Assembly (NCBI GenBank): GCA_023399155.1
Contig: JAEWQP010000030.1
Coordinates: 186,001 to 250,000, forward strand
DNA from: Verrucomicrobiota bacterium
GTDB lineage: Bacteria > Verrucomicrobiota > Verrucomicrobiia > Opitutales > Opitutaceae
Direction: 5' to 3'
Length of the DNA stretch: 64,000 nucleotides
A program made the position numbers and the translations under genes. Positions 61,886 through 64,000 of the stretch are shown here, piece by piece; positions within the stretch are counted from its first letter, which is position 1; each line of letters starts with the position of its first letter. The notes below the pieces were generated by a model. It did not search any database and was not told the DNA's origin. It saw nothing but the letters and a program-made list of their open reading frames with translations.

Positions 61886-62821
61886 TCAGCGAAAGATGCG
61901 CTGCGCAAAGTGATAGAGATTCGAGCCCCACGAGTCGGCATCGTGACCGAAATCGTCGACGTTCCAGATGTGGGGTACCTGCTGCTCGTCGAGATAACGG
62001 TGCACGCCCTGGGAGACGTTGATCAGCCCGTCCTTGTTTCCGCAGGAGATATAGAGGAGCTTGAGGTTGGCGCGCGCGTAGGCCGGATCCGGGACCAACT
62101 CAGCGGGTGCTTTGGTGTTCGGCGCGGCCGAGAAAGCGCCGAGCCACGCGAACGTGTCGAGATGAGTCAGTCCGAAATTCAGCGTCTGTCCACCGCCCAT
62201 GGAAAGGCCGGCCAGCGCGCGTTGTTCACGGCCCGGCGCGACAGGATAATTTCGTTCCACTGCAGGGATGAGATGCTCGAGCAGGTCGCGCTCGAACTTG
62301 GCGAAACCGGCTGCCTTCGCGGGTTCAAAGACATTGCCAACGGCACGATCGTCGGGAAGCGCCCGGCCGTTCGGCATCACGACGATCATAGGCACCGCCT
62401 TTCCGTCGGCGATGAGATTGTCGAGAATGACATTCGGTGAGGTGAAGCGCATCCACTCCGTCTCATCGCCGCCAATACCGTGGAGGAGATAGAGCACGGG
62501 GAACTTCTTTTCCGTGGAGAATCCAGGTGGCAGATACACAGTGGCTGTGCGCTGCGTGCCGGTGACCGCGGATTCATAACGGAGGTCTTCCACGTGTCCC
62601 TTGGCGATGCCTTCGCGGGCAGCGCGGTAGCCCGCAGGGGCGTCAGGCAGGGCGCGCACATCGTCGGCCGCAAGGACGATGGGCCTCGCGAAGTTGGCGC
62701 GCGCGCGTTCGGCAGAGGTCTCTTCGGGGCGTTCCTGGGCGTCGATCGGCCCGGCGCTCAAGGCCATGAGGAGAGCGCCCGCCAGGGGCAGGCGCAGGGA
62801 TTGGACGGGTGAGTTCATCAT
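61886..62821 (-). CDS. secreted CE1-type (feruloyl) esterase
   Basis: 311 aa from the ATG at 62821 (a second ATG follows at 62818). A signal peptide is cut near IDAQE. The alpha/beta-hydrolase fold of the Esterase D/CE1 family is shown by VLYLLHGIGGDETEW (oxyanion region), Ser207 in AGLSMGGG, Asp264 in GNKDG and His293 in FGHDAD. Enzymes of this type remove ferulate or acetate esters from xylan. Co-transcription with GH51 supports action on arabinoxylan side chains. The exact ester is not readable. Confidence 0.88.
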   Translation of the reverse strand: MMNSPVQSLRLPLAGALLMALSAGPIDAQERPEETSAERARANFARPIVLAADDVRALPDAPAGYRAAREGIAKGHVEDLRYESAVTGTQRTATVYLPPGFSTEKKFPVLYLLHGIGGDETEWMRFTSPNVILDNLIADGKAVPMIVVMPNGRALPDDRAVGNVFEPAKAAGFAKFERDLLEHLIPAVERNYPVAPGREQRALAGLSMGGGQTLNFGLTHLDTFAWLGAFSAAPNTKAPAELVPDPAYARANLKLLYISCGNKDGLINVSQGVHRYLDEQQVPHIWNVDDFGHDADSWGSNLYHFAQRIFR

Positions 62822-63440
62822 GGAAAGCGGAGTGCGGATGTGAGGCGGTCGGTCGATGTGATCCCGCTCGCGGTTGCTTCCGCACGGCCGGCGAGCGGAC
62901 GGAGCGCGAATCGGTTTATGGGGCAATTTCAGTCCTCACGCGGTGCGCCAGCTCCGGGGAGTTGCTCCCCCAAGCGACCAACCCGCGGGCGGGTTCGTGA
63001 AGATGAAACACCCGCTCCCGCATGGGAATACGACGCCTACTTGACGGTTAGGATCGGATGATCCTAAAAACAAAGTTCGGACACTGAGAGCACGGAGCAC
63101 CAAGCCAAGGCGACAGAGAGGTGTAGCGGGTTAGGCTCGGAGTCCTGTAGCGCGTGCCGTATCCTTGCGCCGAGCGGCATCCCGCTTCTGGGTACACACC
63201 TGCGGCAGAATGAGGGTTCTGCTTGTCAGGGGGCGAGCCTCGGCTTCGTCCACCTGTCGTATCGTCATCCTCCGCCGCATGTGCAATGGTCGTCGAAGTC
63301 AAGAAAGTCGAAGCGCGTCTTGATATCCTCGCGGTTCAATACGAGACGCCGCATGGACTCCGCGAAATCCTCCAGGGTATCCGGAACGCCTACTCGTCGT
63401 CTTGCATGCTCATCCCCTTGCGCGAGAAGGTCGCTCCCGG
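62822..63440. other. intergenic region before hipA
   Basis: About 620 bases without a confident gene. It holds a perfect palindrome (63048-63067) and, just after the hipA stop, a minus-strand frame (63265-63442) of protein-like composition but without a usable start. It should contain the esterase-GH51 promoter near 62,830-62,930. Confidence 0.4.
63048..63067. repeat. perfect 8-bp inverted repeat
   Basis: TTAGGATC (63048-63055) and GATCCTAA (63060-63067) flank GGAT. It is followed by AAAACAAA on the plus strand, so it is not a normal rho-independent terminator in either direction. It could be an operator or a recombination site. Confidence 0.5.
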
Positions 63441-64000
63441 TCAGAGATCAGCAAGACGCCGCGCCCCCTGTTGCAGTCCTTCCAGGATCTTGTCCTGCAC
63501 GGCCGCCGGAAATCCAGACGGTACCTGCCTGTTGACGGCCTCGACGACACGAGGCGCCTGCATCAGGAGTCCGGCGATCAATGGCGCCGCACCGCCAATT
63601 CCCGCCGCGCGAGCAACTGCATCCCAATGACGTGCCTGGATTTCGCTGAGCTTCCAATGCACGTTCTTACTCCGCACCGCCATCGCCATCGTGGCCTTGC
63701 GCCAATCGAGGTGCTTGCTTCCGCGACCGATGATCGGCCACGCGGACAGCACATCGTAAAGGGGTGTCATGCGATAGCTCCCACCGCGCTCATGGAATAT
63801 GGAGAAATTCTTCGCATGACCATCCGTGGCCGCCAGCATCCAGAAAAGAATCTGGGCACGCACGAAGTCGGTCTTGTCTGACATCGCTGAGGCGCTCGCG
63901 TCGAGCACGCGAAGGATGTCGCGCATGCCCGGACCACCGTCGCTTTCATAGCGTTGGGACGGCGGAAGGCCCATGGCCTGGCAGAAATCCTCCTGCGGGA
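63441..64000 (-). CDS. hipA: HipA-family kinase, C-terminal part (5' partial)
   Basis: The frame enters from the right edge, so the N-terminal part and any hipB partner lie outside. The visible 186 residues include the QEDFCQAMG segment with YESDGGPG, the kinase motif ILFWMLAATDGHAKNFSIF (catalytic Asp and Asn) and the YRMTPLYDVLSAWP segment with the Mg-binding Asp. This is the HipA serine/threonine kinase fold, toxin of HipAB systems that phosphorylates translation factors and induces dormancy. The catalytic residues look intact. It ends normally at 63441. Confidence 0.88.
   Translation of the reverse strand, partial: PQEDFCQAMGLPPSQRYESDGGPGMRDILRVLDASASAMSDKTDFVRAQILFWMLAATDGHAKNFSIFHERGGSYRMTPLYDVLSAWPIIGRGSKHLDWRKATMAMAVRSKNVHWKLSEIQARHWDAVARAAGIGGAAPLIAGLLMQAPRVVEAVNRQVPSGFPAAVQDKILEGLQQGARRLADL

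Noticed and set aside
63265..63442. A minus-strand peptide frame just after the hipA stop, reading DTLEDFAESMRRLVLNRED
   Set aside because: The composition is protein-like, but there is no good start codon or ribosome site except an internal Met leaving 29 residues, and no family is recognised.

Overview
The window is GC-rich bacterial DNA. The gene set (secreted GH2, GH1 and GH51 glycosidases, Tat-exported Gfo/Idh/MocA oxidoreductase, Cys4-tailed response regulator, PaoABC, two heavy-metal RND systems, TonB with a periplasmic coiled coil) best fits a member of the Verrucomicrobiota, probably near Opitutaceae. That assignment is inferred from gene content; no rRNA or other taxonomic marker is present.

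Region 1 (about 1-11,500) is the end of an integrative conjugative element. A tightly packed plus-strand operon carries Trb/P-type mating-pair genes in the RP4 order J-(K)-L-F-G-I, followed by a VirB7-like lipoprotein, a single-ring Clp-type AAA+ ATPase and a LuxR-family regulator whose receiver domain has lost its phosphoacceptor Asp. The cargo is a lower-GC gene with a HEPN-like RNxxxH motif, three small minus-strand genes each with its own terminator (one DUF6573-like), and an excisionase-like HTH gene. The element ends at an initiator-type tRNA-Met whose 3' end faces it. Five copies of a 7-mer lie between the HTH gene and the tRNA and are candidate recombinase or Xis arm sites. No integrase is in view.

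Region 2 (about 11,700-27,900) is chromosomal carbon metabolism and signalling: a GH2 beta-galactosidase-type enzyme, a PAS histidine kinase followed by two response regulators, an OsmC/Ohr protein, a DUF72 protein, a beta-glucuronidase-like GH2 divergent from a GH1 beta-glucosidase, and an ackA-pta operon. A REPIN-like hairpin and a purine/pyrimidine hairpin sit between the convergent GH1 and pta genes.

Region 3 (about 28,300-54,200) is a metal and stress island: a Cus-type operon (TolC, Cys-rich protein, CusB, an unusually long CusA), a Tat-exported oxidoreductase, a hybrid histidine kinase, the paoABC periplasmic aldehyde oxidoreductase operon, small secreted Cys proteins, a decayed LppY/LpqO (DUF1259) gene next to a chromate transporter, and a Czc-type operon flanked by His-rich proteins.

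Region 4 (about 54,400-64,000) holds a GlxA-type regulator, GAPDH, a TonB-family protein, a DoxX-like membrane protein, an ECF sigma factor, an esterase plus GH51 arabinofuranosidase pair fit for arabinoxylan side chains, and the C-terminal part of a HipA kinase that runs off the right edge.
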